12,425 nt of DNA from Novosphingobium sp. Its GTDB lineage: Bacteria > Pseudomonadota > Alphaproteobacteria > Sphingomonadales > Sphingomonadaceae. The DNA lies in the NCBI GenBank assembly GCA_028697875.1, contig JAQVEQ010000078.1:1-12425 (forward strand). Direction: 5' to 3'. The notes under the pieces are model-generated. The model was given only the letters and a program-made list of their open reading frames with translations, had not been told where the DNA came from and did not search any database. This document shows positions 7,048 to 12,425 of this stretch, piece by piece. A program made the translations under genes and the position numbers. Position 1 is the stretch's first letter, and each line of letters begins with the position of its first letter.

Positions 7048-7551
7048 ATGGACGAACAGGACCGCAAGACCGCTTTGCGCATGATCCCCTACGGCCTCTA
7101 TGTCATGACTGCCGAGGGCAAGGGCGAAGCGCCCGCTGCCGCAACCGTCAACTGGGTGACGCAGACCAGCTTCAATCCGCCGCTGATCGCCGTGGGGGTC
7201 AAGACCGATTCCGGCGTCTATGCCGCCACCAAGTCCGCCGGGCATTTCGTGCTCAACATCCTCGGCAAGGGGCAGAAGGGCGCGGCCTTCACCTTCTTCA
7301 AACCCGCCGAACTCGAAGACGGGAAACTTTCGGGCGAAGAGATCGCCTGGGCCAAGAACGGCGCGCCGATCCTCAAGAGCGCACCTGCGGCGGTCGAATG
7401 CCAGCTGGTCGAAATCGTCGAAAAGGGCGACCACCACACCTTCATCGCCGAAGTCACCAACGTCCACGTCAACCGGCACCCCGAAGGCCGTCCGGACGAG
7501 GCCGTGCTGGAAATGAAGGACCTGGGCGAAAAGGTCTTCTACGGCGGCTGA
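7048..7551 (+). CDS. flavin reductase domain protein (FMN-binding split barrel)
   Basis: A 167-residue protein of the flavin-reductase-like family, which bind FMN or FAD and use NAD(P)H to reduce it, often to feed a partner monooxygenase. The N-terminal GLYVMTAEGKG (16-26) and NWVTQTSFNPPLIAVGV (35-51) match the strands and flavin-phosphate region typical of the family; VLNILGKGQ at about 69-77 follows at the expected spacing. The C-terminal part contains HTFIAEVTNVHVNR, the usual dimer strand. No partner oxygenase gene lies next to it, so substrate and partner are unknown. AGGAG at 7032-7036, 11 bp before the ATG, supports the start. It diverges from lolC, and a strong hairpin follows its stop, so it is probably transcribed alone. 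Confidence 0.85.
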   Translation: MDEQDRKTALRMIPYGLYVMTAEGKGEAPAAATVNWVTQTSFNPPLIAVGVKTDSGVYAATKSAGHFVLNILGKGQKGAAFTFFKPAELEDGKLSGEEIAWAKNGAPILKSAPAAVECQLVEIVEKGDHHTFIAEVTNVHVNRHPEGRPDEAVLEMKDLGEKVFYGG

Positions 7552-7569
7552 CGACATTGCCGGGGGACG

Positions 7570-7592
7570 ACGGCCAGTCTGCAACTGGCCGT
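7570..7592 (+). terminator. strong hairpin between the flavin-reductase gene and purF
   Basis: Perfect 9-bp arms, ACGGCCAGT at 7570-7578 and ACTGGCCGT at 7584-7592, enclose the loop CTGCA; a G-U and a C-G pair can extend the stem. It begins 19 nt after the flavin-reductase stop. The following bases (TGCCCTTGC) are only modestly T-rich, so it is a terminator candidate without a classic U-tract. It lies just upstream of the likely purF promoter. Confidence 0.55.
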
Positions 7593-7608
7593 TGCCCTTG
7601 CATTCCAT

Positions 7609-7614
7609 TACAAT
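7609..7614 (+). promoter_or_regulatory. possible -10 element of purF
   Basis: TACAAT matches the sigma-70 -10 consensus at five of six positions. Transcription would begin near 7621, giving a leader of about 40 nt to the ATG at 7660 and making the in-frame ATG at 7624 an unlikely start. No good -35 lies 16-18 bp upstream; that position falls in the right arm of the hairpin. Confidence 0.3.
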
Positions 7615-7659
7615 GAAGACCACATGCGCCGCGACGGGGCGCCACGGCCGGACGATTCT

Positions 7660-9129
7660 ATGAACTTGACCCATCCCTTCCATGACGCGGACGGCGACAA
7701 GCTGCGCGAGGAATGCGGCATTTTCGGCATTATCAATTCGCCGGATTCCGCTGCCATCACCGCACTTGGCCTCCATGCCCTGCAACACCGCGGGCAGGAA
7801 GCTGCCGGCATCACCAGCGTCGACGGGCGGGATTTCCATTCCCGGCGTGGCATCGGCCAGGTGGCCGACAACTTTGCCAGCGCGGAAGCCATTCGCGAGC
7901 TGCCCGGCACGATGGCTGCCGGCCACGTCCGCTATTCGACGACCGGCGGCTCTAACCTGCGCAATGTCCAGCCGCTCCATGCCGATCTGGCCCATGGCGG
8001 CTTTGCCATCGCCCATAACGGCAATATTTCCAACGCCATGCACCTGCGCCAGGAACTGGTGCAGAAAGGCGCGATCTTTCAGTCCACTTCCGACACGGAA
8101 GTCATCATCCACCTGATCGCGACCAGCCGCTTTCCCAAGCTGCTGGACCGTTTCGTCGATGCGCTGCGCATGGTCGAAGGGGCCTATTCGCTGATCTGCA
8201 TGACCCCCAAGCGCATGGTCGCCTGCCGCGACCCGCTGGGCATCCGCCCGCTGGTCATGGGCAAGCTGGGCGATGCGCATGTCTTCGCCAGCGAAACCGT
8301 GGCGCTGGACGTGGTCGGCGCGCAGTTCGTGCGCGAAGTCGAACCCGGCGAGATCGTCGAAGTGCGCACCGACGGCCGGATCACCAGCCACAGGCCCTTC
8401 GGCGATTCGGATCCGCGCCCCTGCATTTTCGAACACGTCTATTTCAGCCGCCCGGATTCGATCATGGGCGGGACTTCGGTCTACCAGGCCCGCCGCGAGA
8501 TCGGCGTGGAACTGGCGAAGGAATCGCCGGTCGAGGCCGACCTCGTCGTGCCGGTGCCCGACAGCGGCGTGCCCGCCGCGATCGGCTACGCCCAGCAGTC
8601 CGGCATTCCTTTCGAACTCGGCATCATCCGTTCGCACTATGTCGGGCGGACCTTCATCCAGCCGTCCGACGGGCAGCGTCATTCGAGCGTGAAGCGCAAG
8701 CACAACGCCAACCGCGCCCTGGTGGAAGGCAAGAAGATCGTGCTGATCGACGATTCGATCGTGCGCGGCACCACCAGCCTCAAGATCGTGCAGATGATGC
8801 GCGAAGCGGGCGCGGCGGAAGTGCACATGCGCATCGCCAGCCCGCCGACCATGCATAGCTGCTTCTACGGCGTCGACACGCCGGAACGCTCCAAGCTGCT
8901 GGCGGCGCGAATGGATATCGAAGCGATGCGCGAATTCATCCAGGCCGACAGCCTCGCTTTCGTTTCGATCGACGGGCTGTACCGGGCCGTTGGCACCAAA
9001 GGGCGCAACGGCGGCTGCCCGCAATATTGCGATGCCTGCTTCACCGGCGATTACCCCACCACCCTGACCGACCTCAACGAACGCGAGGGTTCGGCCCAGC
9101 TTTCCCTGCCGGTCAACAAGGTCGCCTGA
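7660..9129 (+). CDS. purF: amidophosphoribosyltransferase
   Basis: Catalyses the first committed step of purine synthesis: PRPP plus glutamine to phosphoribosylamine. The protein has 489 residues, normal length. The N-terminal Ntn glutaminase domain has its catalytic Cys at C19 (REECGIFG), so 18 residues form a propeptide that is removed. HVRYSTTGGS and AHNGNISNA are glutaminase-domain motifs. The phosphoribosyltransferase domain has the PRPP loop VLIDDSIVRGTTS at 361-373. Cysteines at 255 (RPCIFEH), 401 (SCFYG), 457 and 460 (CDACFTGDYPT) match the [4Fe-4S] ligands of the Bacillus-type enzyme, so this is the iron-sulfur class. The start at 7660 gives the usual MNLTHPFHD N-terminus; 7624 would add 12 residues. 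The stop overlaps the next gene by one base (TGATG). Confidence 0.97.
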   Translation: MNLTHPFHDADGDKLREECGIFGIINSPDSAAITALGLHALQHRGQEAAGITSVDGRDFHSRRGIGQVADNFASAEAIRELPGTMAAGHVRYSTTGGSNLRNVQPLHADLAHGGFAIAHNGNISNAMHLRQELVQKGAIFQSTSDTEVIIHLIATSRFPKLLDRFVDALRMVEGAYSLICMTPKRMVACRDPLGIRPLVMGKLGDAHVFASETVALDVVGAQFVREVEPGEIVEVRTDGRITSHRPFGDSDPRPCIFEHVYFSRPDSIMGGTSVYQARREIGVELAKESPVEADLVVPVPDSGVPAAIGYAQQSGIPFELGIIRSHYVGRTFIQPSDGQRHSSVKRKHNANRALVEGKKIVLIDDSIVRGTTSLKIVQMMREAGAAEVHMRIASPPTMHSCFYGVDTPERSKLLAARMDIEAMREFIQADSLAFVSIDGLYRAVGTKGRNGGCPQYCDACFTGDYPTTLTDLNEREGSAQLSLPVNKVA

Positions 9130-9845
9130 TGGCCAAGCCTCTTGCGGGACAGATCGCGCTGGTCACCGGCGCGAGCCAGGGGATCGGTGCCGCCACGGCC
9201 AGGGCACTCGCCGCCGCCGGTGCCCATGTCATACTGACCGCGCGCGACGACCGCAGGCTGGAACAGGTCGAACAGGAAATCCACCAGGCAGGCGGCACGG
9301 CGACGATCGCACCGCTCGACCTTACCGAAAGCGACGGAATCGCCCGGCTCGCCAACGCGATCGCCAATCGCTGGGACCATCTCGACATCATGGTGCTGTC
9401 GGCCGCGCTCTTGCCGGAACTGACGCCGGTCACCCAGATCGACCAGAAGGCGTTTTCCAAGGCGCTGACTGTCAACCTGCTGGCCACGCAGGCACTGATC
9501 GCCGCGTTCGATCCACTGATGAAGCGCAGCGAAAATGCCCGCATCGTCGGGCTGACCAGCAGTGTGGGCCACAAGCCGCGGGCCTATTGGGGCGCATACG
9601 CGGCGACCAAGGCGGCCTTCGAAACCCTGCTCGAATGCCACGCGCAGGAAGTGGAGAAGATCTCCCACACACGGGTCGCCATCGTCGATCCGGGCGCTAC
9701 CCGCACGGCCATGCGCGCCCGCGCCTATCCCGGCGAGGACCCGCAGACCGTCAAACTGCCGGAAACGGTCGCGGAACGGATCGTCGCGCTGGTGCAGGAA
9801 CCTTTCGTGACCGGACATCGTGAACGGGTGGGCGATCCGCGTTAA
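9129..9845 (+). CDS. SDR family oxidoreductase, YciK-like
   Basis: A 238-residue classical short-chain dehydrogenase, substrate unknown. The cofactor motif TGASQGIG is at 13-20, structural N116 in VNLLATQ, catalytic S144 in LTSSVGHK, and Y157/K161 in YAATK, a complete catalytic set. Arg in LTARDDRR after the second strand suggests NADP preference. The usual NNAG motif is replaced by VLSAA. The string SSVGHKPRAYWGAYAATK and the C-terminal GATRTAMRARAYPGEDPQ resemble E. coli YciK from memory, which points to that subgroup. The start is set by the TGATG overlap with the purF stop, so it is translationally coupled to purF; an earlier in-frame start at 9027 lies inside purF. A hairpin includes its stop codon. 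Confidence 0.9.
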   Translation: MAKPLAGQIALVTGASQGIGAATARALAAAGAHVILTARDDRRLEQVEQEIHQAGGTATIAPLDLTESDGIARLANAIANRWDHLDIMVLSAALLPELTPVTQIDQKAFSKALTVNLLATQALIAAFDPLMKRSENARIVGLTSSVGHKPRAYWGAYAATKAAFETLLECHAQEVEKISHTRVAIVDPGATRTAMRARAYPGEDPQTVKLPETVAERIVALVQEPFVTGHRERVGDPR

Positions 9846-9869
9846 CCGTCCGGTCCAACGGGCGGTTAA
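9842..9869 (+). terminator. hairpin terminator after the purF-SDR pair
   Basis: TTAACCGTCC at 9842-9851 pairs with GGGCGGTTAA at 9860-9869: ten pairs, one of them G-U, with an 8-nt loop. The left arm contains the SDR stop codon. The next bases GCAATTTCCC hold a short T-run, so this is a reasonable intrinsic terminator. Confidence 0.55.
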
Positions 9870-9895
9870 GCAATTTCCCTCATAGTCGGCCCAGG

Positions 9896-9923
9896 TTGCA
9901 GGGCGATTCCGCAACCGGAATAT
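9896..9923 (+). promoter_or_regulatory. weak candidate promoter for the PilZ gene
   Basis: TTGCAG at 9896-9901 could be a -35 and GAATAT at 9918-9923 a -10, 16 bp apart. The -35 lies in one arm of an inverted repeat, GGTTGC (9894-9899) and GCAACC (9911-9916), separated by 11 bp, which could be an operator. The match is weak; the preceding terminator means some promoter is expected here. Confidence 0.25.
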
Positions 9924-9932
9924 CGACTATCC

Positions 9933-9938
9933 AAGGGA
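9933..9938 (+). promoter_or_regulatory. ribosome-binding site fixing the PilZ start
   Basis: AAGGGA stands 8 bp before the ATG at 9947. The alternative in-frame ATG at 9896 has no such site and would add 17 residues that lie outside the PilZ domain. Confidence 0.6.
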
Positions 9939-9946
9939 TCGTAGCC

Positions 9947-10297
9947 ATGACGCTCGAAACCAGACCGACCCGTTATGCGATCGCGGCGCAGGAAGATCGC
10001 TGCGCGCCGCGCGCCAAACTGGCCATACCCGCGCAGTTCCGCCAATCGGGCGGCCGCGCGTTCCAGACCGTGGTCCATGACCTGTCGCTGTCCGGCTTTT
10101 CCGCCACTGCCGTTAACCGCCTGCAGGCCGGCACGGTCTGCTGGCTGACGCTGCCAGGGCTCGAATCGCTCCAGGCCGAAGTCGTATGGTGGGACAGGAG
10201 CCTGTGCGGCTGCGCCTTCCAGAAACTGCTCAATCCGATCGTGTACGACAATATCGTCGCCCGTTATCGCGGCGACGGCGTGTACCGGAGCATCTGA
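9947..10297 (+). CDS. single-domain PilZ protein, c-di-GMP receptor candidate
   Basis: A 116-residue protein consisting of little more than one PilZ domain. Both c-di-GMP binding motifs are present: RxxxR as R18-CAP-R22, and DxSxxG as D45-L-S47-L-S-G50. The C-terminal strands follow with WWDRSLCGCAFQKLL, where the xGxxF pattern is common in PilZ folds. No transmembrane segment or output domain is fused, so it would act by binding a partner, in motility, exopolysaccharide or cell-cycle control; the partner is not in this window. It is probably monocistronic: a hairpin precedes it and the next gene converges with a 22-bp gap. Confidence 0.88.
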   Translation: MTLETRPTRYAIAAQEDRCAPRAKLAIPAQFRQSGGRAFQTVVHDLSLSGFSATAVNRLQAGTVCWLTLPGLESLQAEVVWWDRSLCGCAFQKLLNPIVYDNIVARYRGDGVYRSI

Positions 10298-10319
10298 CCC
10301 CGGACGGCTTGGCGGGGGT
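10297..10319. terminator. short convergent hairpin between the PilZ and Cfa-family genes
   Basis: ACCCC at 10297-10301 pairs with GGGGT at 10315-10319, and G10302-C10313 can extend the stem past one bulged base. It fills the whole 22-bp gap between two convergent genes and could act in both directions, but no T-run follows on either side, so it is only a candidate. Confidence 0.3.
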
Positions 10320-11561
10320 TCAGCCCGCCTTCGCCAGCGTTACCTGGCTGACGGTGATTCCGCCGCCACGGAAACCGCCTTCGCAATACATCAGGTAGAA
10401 ACGCCAGAGGCGCACGAAACGCCGGTCGAACCCCGGCGGCAGGCGCCCTTCTTCGGCCACCGCATCGAAACGTTCGCGCCACAGGCGCAGGGTTTCGGCG
10501 TAATCGAGGCCGAAATCGCGCTGGTCCTCCCAGGACAGGCCGCGTTCCTCCGCCAATTGCCGGAACTCGCTCTCGCGGATCAGCAGGCCGCCGGGGAAGA
10601 TATAGGCCTGGATGAAATCGACGCTATTCGCATAGGCATCGAACAGTGAATCCTTCATCGCAATGTACTGGAGCGCCGCCCGCCCGCCAGGCTTGAGACA
10701 GCGGGCAAGGCAATCGAAATAGGCCGGCCAGTACTCGCGCCCCACCGCCTCGACCATCTCCACACTGACGATGGCGTCGAACTGCTCGGCAACGTCGCGA
10801 TAGTCCTGCTTGCGGAAGTCGATCGACGGATCCTGGTGGTCCCGCGCCCAGGCCAGCTGTTCGTCGGACAGGCTGATCGCCGTGACCCGGGCCCCGCGCC
10901 CGGCAAGGTAATGCGCCAGGCTGCCCCAGCCGCAGCCGATTTCCAGCACGGTTCCGGGCGATCCCAGACGCTCGGCCAGCAAGTCCCACTTGCGGCGCTG
11001 CGCCTCCTCCAGGCTGCCGCCCCGGTCGAACACCGCGCTGGAATACGTCATGCTGGGATCGAGCCACGGCATGTAGAAATCGTTGCCGAGATCGTAATGG
11101 GCATGGATGTTGCGCCGCGCGCCCGCACGGCTGTTGCGGTTGGCCCCGTGGGCGATTCGCGCCGCCAGCCGCCACAGACCCTGCGCGCGGCCCGCATTGC
11201 CGAGCGCCTCGCCATTGGCCATGAACAAGGCGAAAAGCGGGACAGGATCGGGGCTGTCCCATTCCCCTTCTTCCCATGCGCGGTACCATCCGACCGAGCC
11301 GCTGGTGGCAAGCCGGGCCAGTGCACGCCAGCTCCTGAGATCGATTTCCGCTTCGAATCCGGGGGCCCTGCCGCCCAGTCTGCGTACCCGGCCGTCGGGC
11401 AGGCGCGCGAGGATGGAACCCTTTTCCAGTCCGGCATCCACCCGGTCGATCAGGCGGTGAAACCCGCTGTTCCACAGGCTCGCCAGCCGGCCCAGACCGC
11501 CACCGACCCGGTTGCCGCCGTCGAGCAAACCGCGGCCCCTCTCCATGCCCCGCGCATTCAT
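10320..11561 (-). CDS. Cfa-family SAM-dependent lipid methyltransferase
   Basis: Member of the cyclopropane-fatty-acid synthase family, which transfers a methyl(ene) group from SAM to unsaturated acyl chains of membrane phospholipids. From the ATG at 11561 it has 413 residues. An N-terminal lipid-binding region (SVGWYRAWEEGEWDSPD) is followed by HYDLGNDFYMPWLDPSMTYS, the SAM motif VLEIGCGWGS at 205-214, and ISLSDEQLAWA. Compared from memory with E. coli Cfa active-site residues C139, E239, H266, I268 and Y317, this protein has S175, E271, Q298, I300 and Y354, so the Cys and His of the bicarbonate site are replaced. The product may therefore not be a cyclopropane. The start is uncertain: 11633 would overlap the photolyase by 23 bp, 11561 has GGAGG 13 bp upstream, and 11546 is also possible. 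It is downstream of, and probably co-transcribed with, the photolyase gene. Confidence 0.9.
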   Translation of the reverse strand: MNARGMERGRGLLDGGNRVGGGLGRLASLWNSGFHRLIDRVDAGLEKGSILARLPDGRVRRLGGRAPGFEAEIDLRSWRALARLATSGSVGWYRAWEEGEWDSPDPVPLFALFMANGEALGNAGRAQGLWRLAARIAHGANRNSRAGARRNIHAHYDLGNDFYMPWLDPSMTYSSAVFDRGGSLEEAQRRKWDLLAERLGSPGTVLEIGCGWGSLAHYLAGRGARVTAISLSDEQLAWARDHQDPSIDFRKQDYRDVAEQFDAIVSVEMVEAVGREYWPAYFDCLARCLKPGGRAALQYIAMKDSLFDAYANSVDFIQAYIFPGGLLIRESEFRQLAEERGLSWEDQRDFGLDYAETLRLWRERFDAVAEEGRLPPGFDRRFVRLWRFYLMYCEGGFRGGGITVSQVTLAKAG

Positions 11562-11610
11562 GGCCGGGACTATGCCTCCCCGTCTCTCACGGAGCAAGAT
11601 GGCGATCCGG

Positions 11611-12425
11611 TCAGGCCTTGCCCATTCTGACATGCCATGCAGCCAGGGCCCGTTCGCGCCCCTCGCGATGGCCGATCAAGGGGGCCGGGTAGTCCGCCGG
11701 ACGGCAACCATGCCCTGCAGGATCGTGGATGGCGGGCGCGTCCAGCCCTGCCAGTTCGGGCACCCAGCGGCGGATATAGGCAGCCGCATCGAATTTCGCC
11801 GACTGGCCGAGCGGCGCCATGATCCGCACGAACATGTTCGCGTCCGCCCCGCTGCCCGCCACCCACTGCCAGTTGGCGCCGTTGCTGGCGTAATCGGCAT
11901 CGACCAGCGTGTCCCAGAACCGGCGTTCGCCGTGGCGCCAGTCGATCAGCAGATGTTTGACGAGGAAACTGGCCGCGATCATCCGAACGCGGTTGTGCAT
12001 CCAGCCGGTCGCCCACAATTGGCGCATGCCCGCATCGACAATGGGATAGCCGGTCCGCCCCTCCTTCCAGGCGGCGAAGTCGGCGGCGGCCTGCCGGTCT
12101 TGCCGCGGGTCGCGCCACGGAAAAGTACCGAATTCGGCGCGATAGGGCCGTTCCGGGTAGCGGGGGTACTGCCAGACGAGATTCTGCGCATAATCGCGCC
12201 ACACCAGTTCGCGGCGGAAACTGTCGATCCCCTCACCCTCCTTGCCATCCACGGCGTGCCAGGCCTGTATCGGCGAAATCTCCCCGAAATGGAGATAGGG
12301 CGACAAGCGCGAGCAGCCATCGGCGGACGGAAGGTTGCGGGTGTCCTCGTAATCGGCCACCCGCCCGGCGAAATCCGCCAGTTGCGCCCCGGCGGCCCGT
12401 TCACCGCACTCCCACGTCGCACGCA
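11611..12425 (-). CDS. phrB: deoxyribodipyrimidine photo-lyase (class I CPD), 5' end outside window
   Basis: Repairs cyclobutane pyrimidine dimers in DNA using blue light and FAD. The frame is open to the right edge, leaving the C-terminal 271 codons; the N-terminal antenna-cofactor domain of the roughly 460-residue protein is missing. FAD-domain motifs appear in order: SRLSPYLHFGEIS, RRELVWRDYAQNLVWQYP, TGYPIVDAGMRQL, TGWMHNRVRMIAASFL then VKHLLIDW, NGANWQWVAGSGAD, and KFDAAAYIRRWVPEL. The TGWMHNR and NWQW motifs identify a class I photolyase rather than a cryptochrome-like (6-4) enzyme. An apparent GTG start at 12360 is internal: upstream codons continue with ATWECGERAAG, as in homologues. 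The stop lies 49 bp before the Cfa-family ATG at 11561, consistent with one transcript. Confidence 0.95.
   Translation of the reverse strand, partial: RATWECGERAAGAQLADFAGRVADYEDTRNLPSADGCSRLSPYLHFGEISPIQAWHAVDGKEGEGIDSFRRELVWRDYAQNLVWQYPRYPERPYRAEFGTFPWRDPRQDRQAAADFAAWKEGRTGYPIVDAGMRQLWATGWMHNRVRMIAASFLVKHLLIDWRHGERRFWDTLVDADYASNGANWQWVAGSGADANMFVRIMAPLGQSAKFDAAAYIRRWVPELAGLDAPAIHDPAGHGCRPADYPAPLIGHREGRERALAAWHVRMGKA

Noticed and set aside
7030..9024. A 664-codon minus-strand frame across purF and the flavin-reductase gene
   Set aside because: Antisense shadow of two well-recognised plus-strand genes; no domain of its own.
1..12425. CRISPR arrays, tRNA/rRNA genes, insertion sequences, attachment sites, toxin-antitoxin or phage-defence genes
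   Set aside because: Intergenic gaps are all under 200 bp and were read through; no direct-repeat array, cloverleaf, transposase or defence-type protein was found.

Overview
The window is 12.4 kb of gene-dense, high-GC chromosomal DNA from an alphaproteobacterium, most likely a sphingomonad (Sphingomonadales, perhaps Erythrobacteraceae or Novosphingobium-like). This rests on the style of the proteins (DnaE, LolC/LolD, PurF and photolyase all read like sphingomonad versions), the high GC, and a REP-type palindromic element of the TTCGACA-GGCTCAGG kind that is common in these genomes. There is no tRNA, rRNA, CRISPR array, insertion sequence or prophage gene. Most of the window is housekeeping.

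Layout. Positions 1-2768 (-) hold the first 922 codons of dnaE, the replicative DNA polymerase, running off the left edge. A 137-bp divergent spacer with a perfect 16-bp palindrome separates it from a Yip1-family membrane protein (2906-4072, +). Converging on that gene is a minus-strand block: lolC (TTG start), lolD (8-bp overlap with lolC), a small 87-residue protein of unknown function, and a thiol/glutathione peroxidase (TTG start). A 186-bp divergent spacer leads to a plus-strand series: a flavin-reductase-domain protein, a strong hairpin, purF, a YciK-like short-chain dehydrogenase that overlaps purF by one base, a second hairpin, and a single-domain PilZ protein. Convergent to PilZ are a Cfa-family lipid methyltransferase and, upstream of it, the C-terminal 271 codons of a class I CPD photolyase, which runs off the right edge.

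How the genes work together. LolC and LolD form the inner-membrane ABC complex that releases outer-membrane lipoproteins. PurF makes the first committed step of purine synthesis. The photolyase-Cfa pair repairs UV-damaged DNA and modifies membrane lipids, a pairing familiar from light and singlet-oxygen stress regulons in alphaproteobacteria. The peroxidase adds a peroxide defence.

Most notable points. (1) A REP doublet of about 80 bp lies inside dnaE and is read through in frame, adding roughly 25 residues at the boundary between the PHP and polymerase domains. (2) The Cfa-family enzyme lacks two bicarbonate-site residues of classical cyclopropane synthases (Cys to Ser, His to Gln) and may be a methyltransferase with another product. 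I found no convincing previously undescribed multi-gene system.
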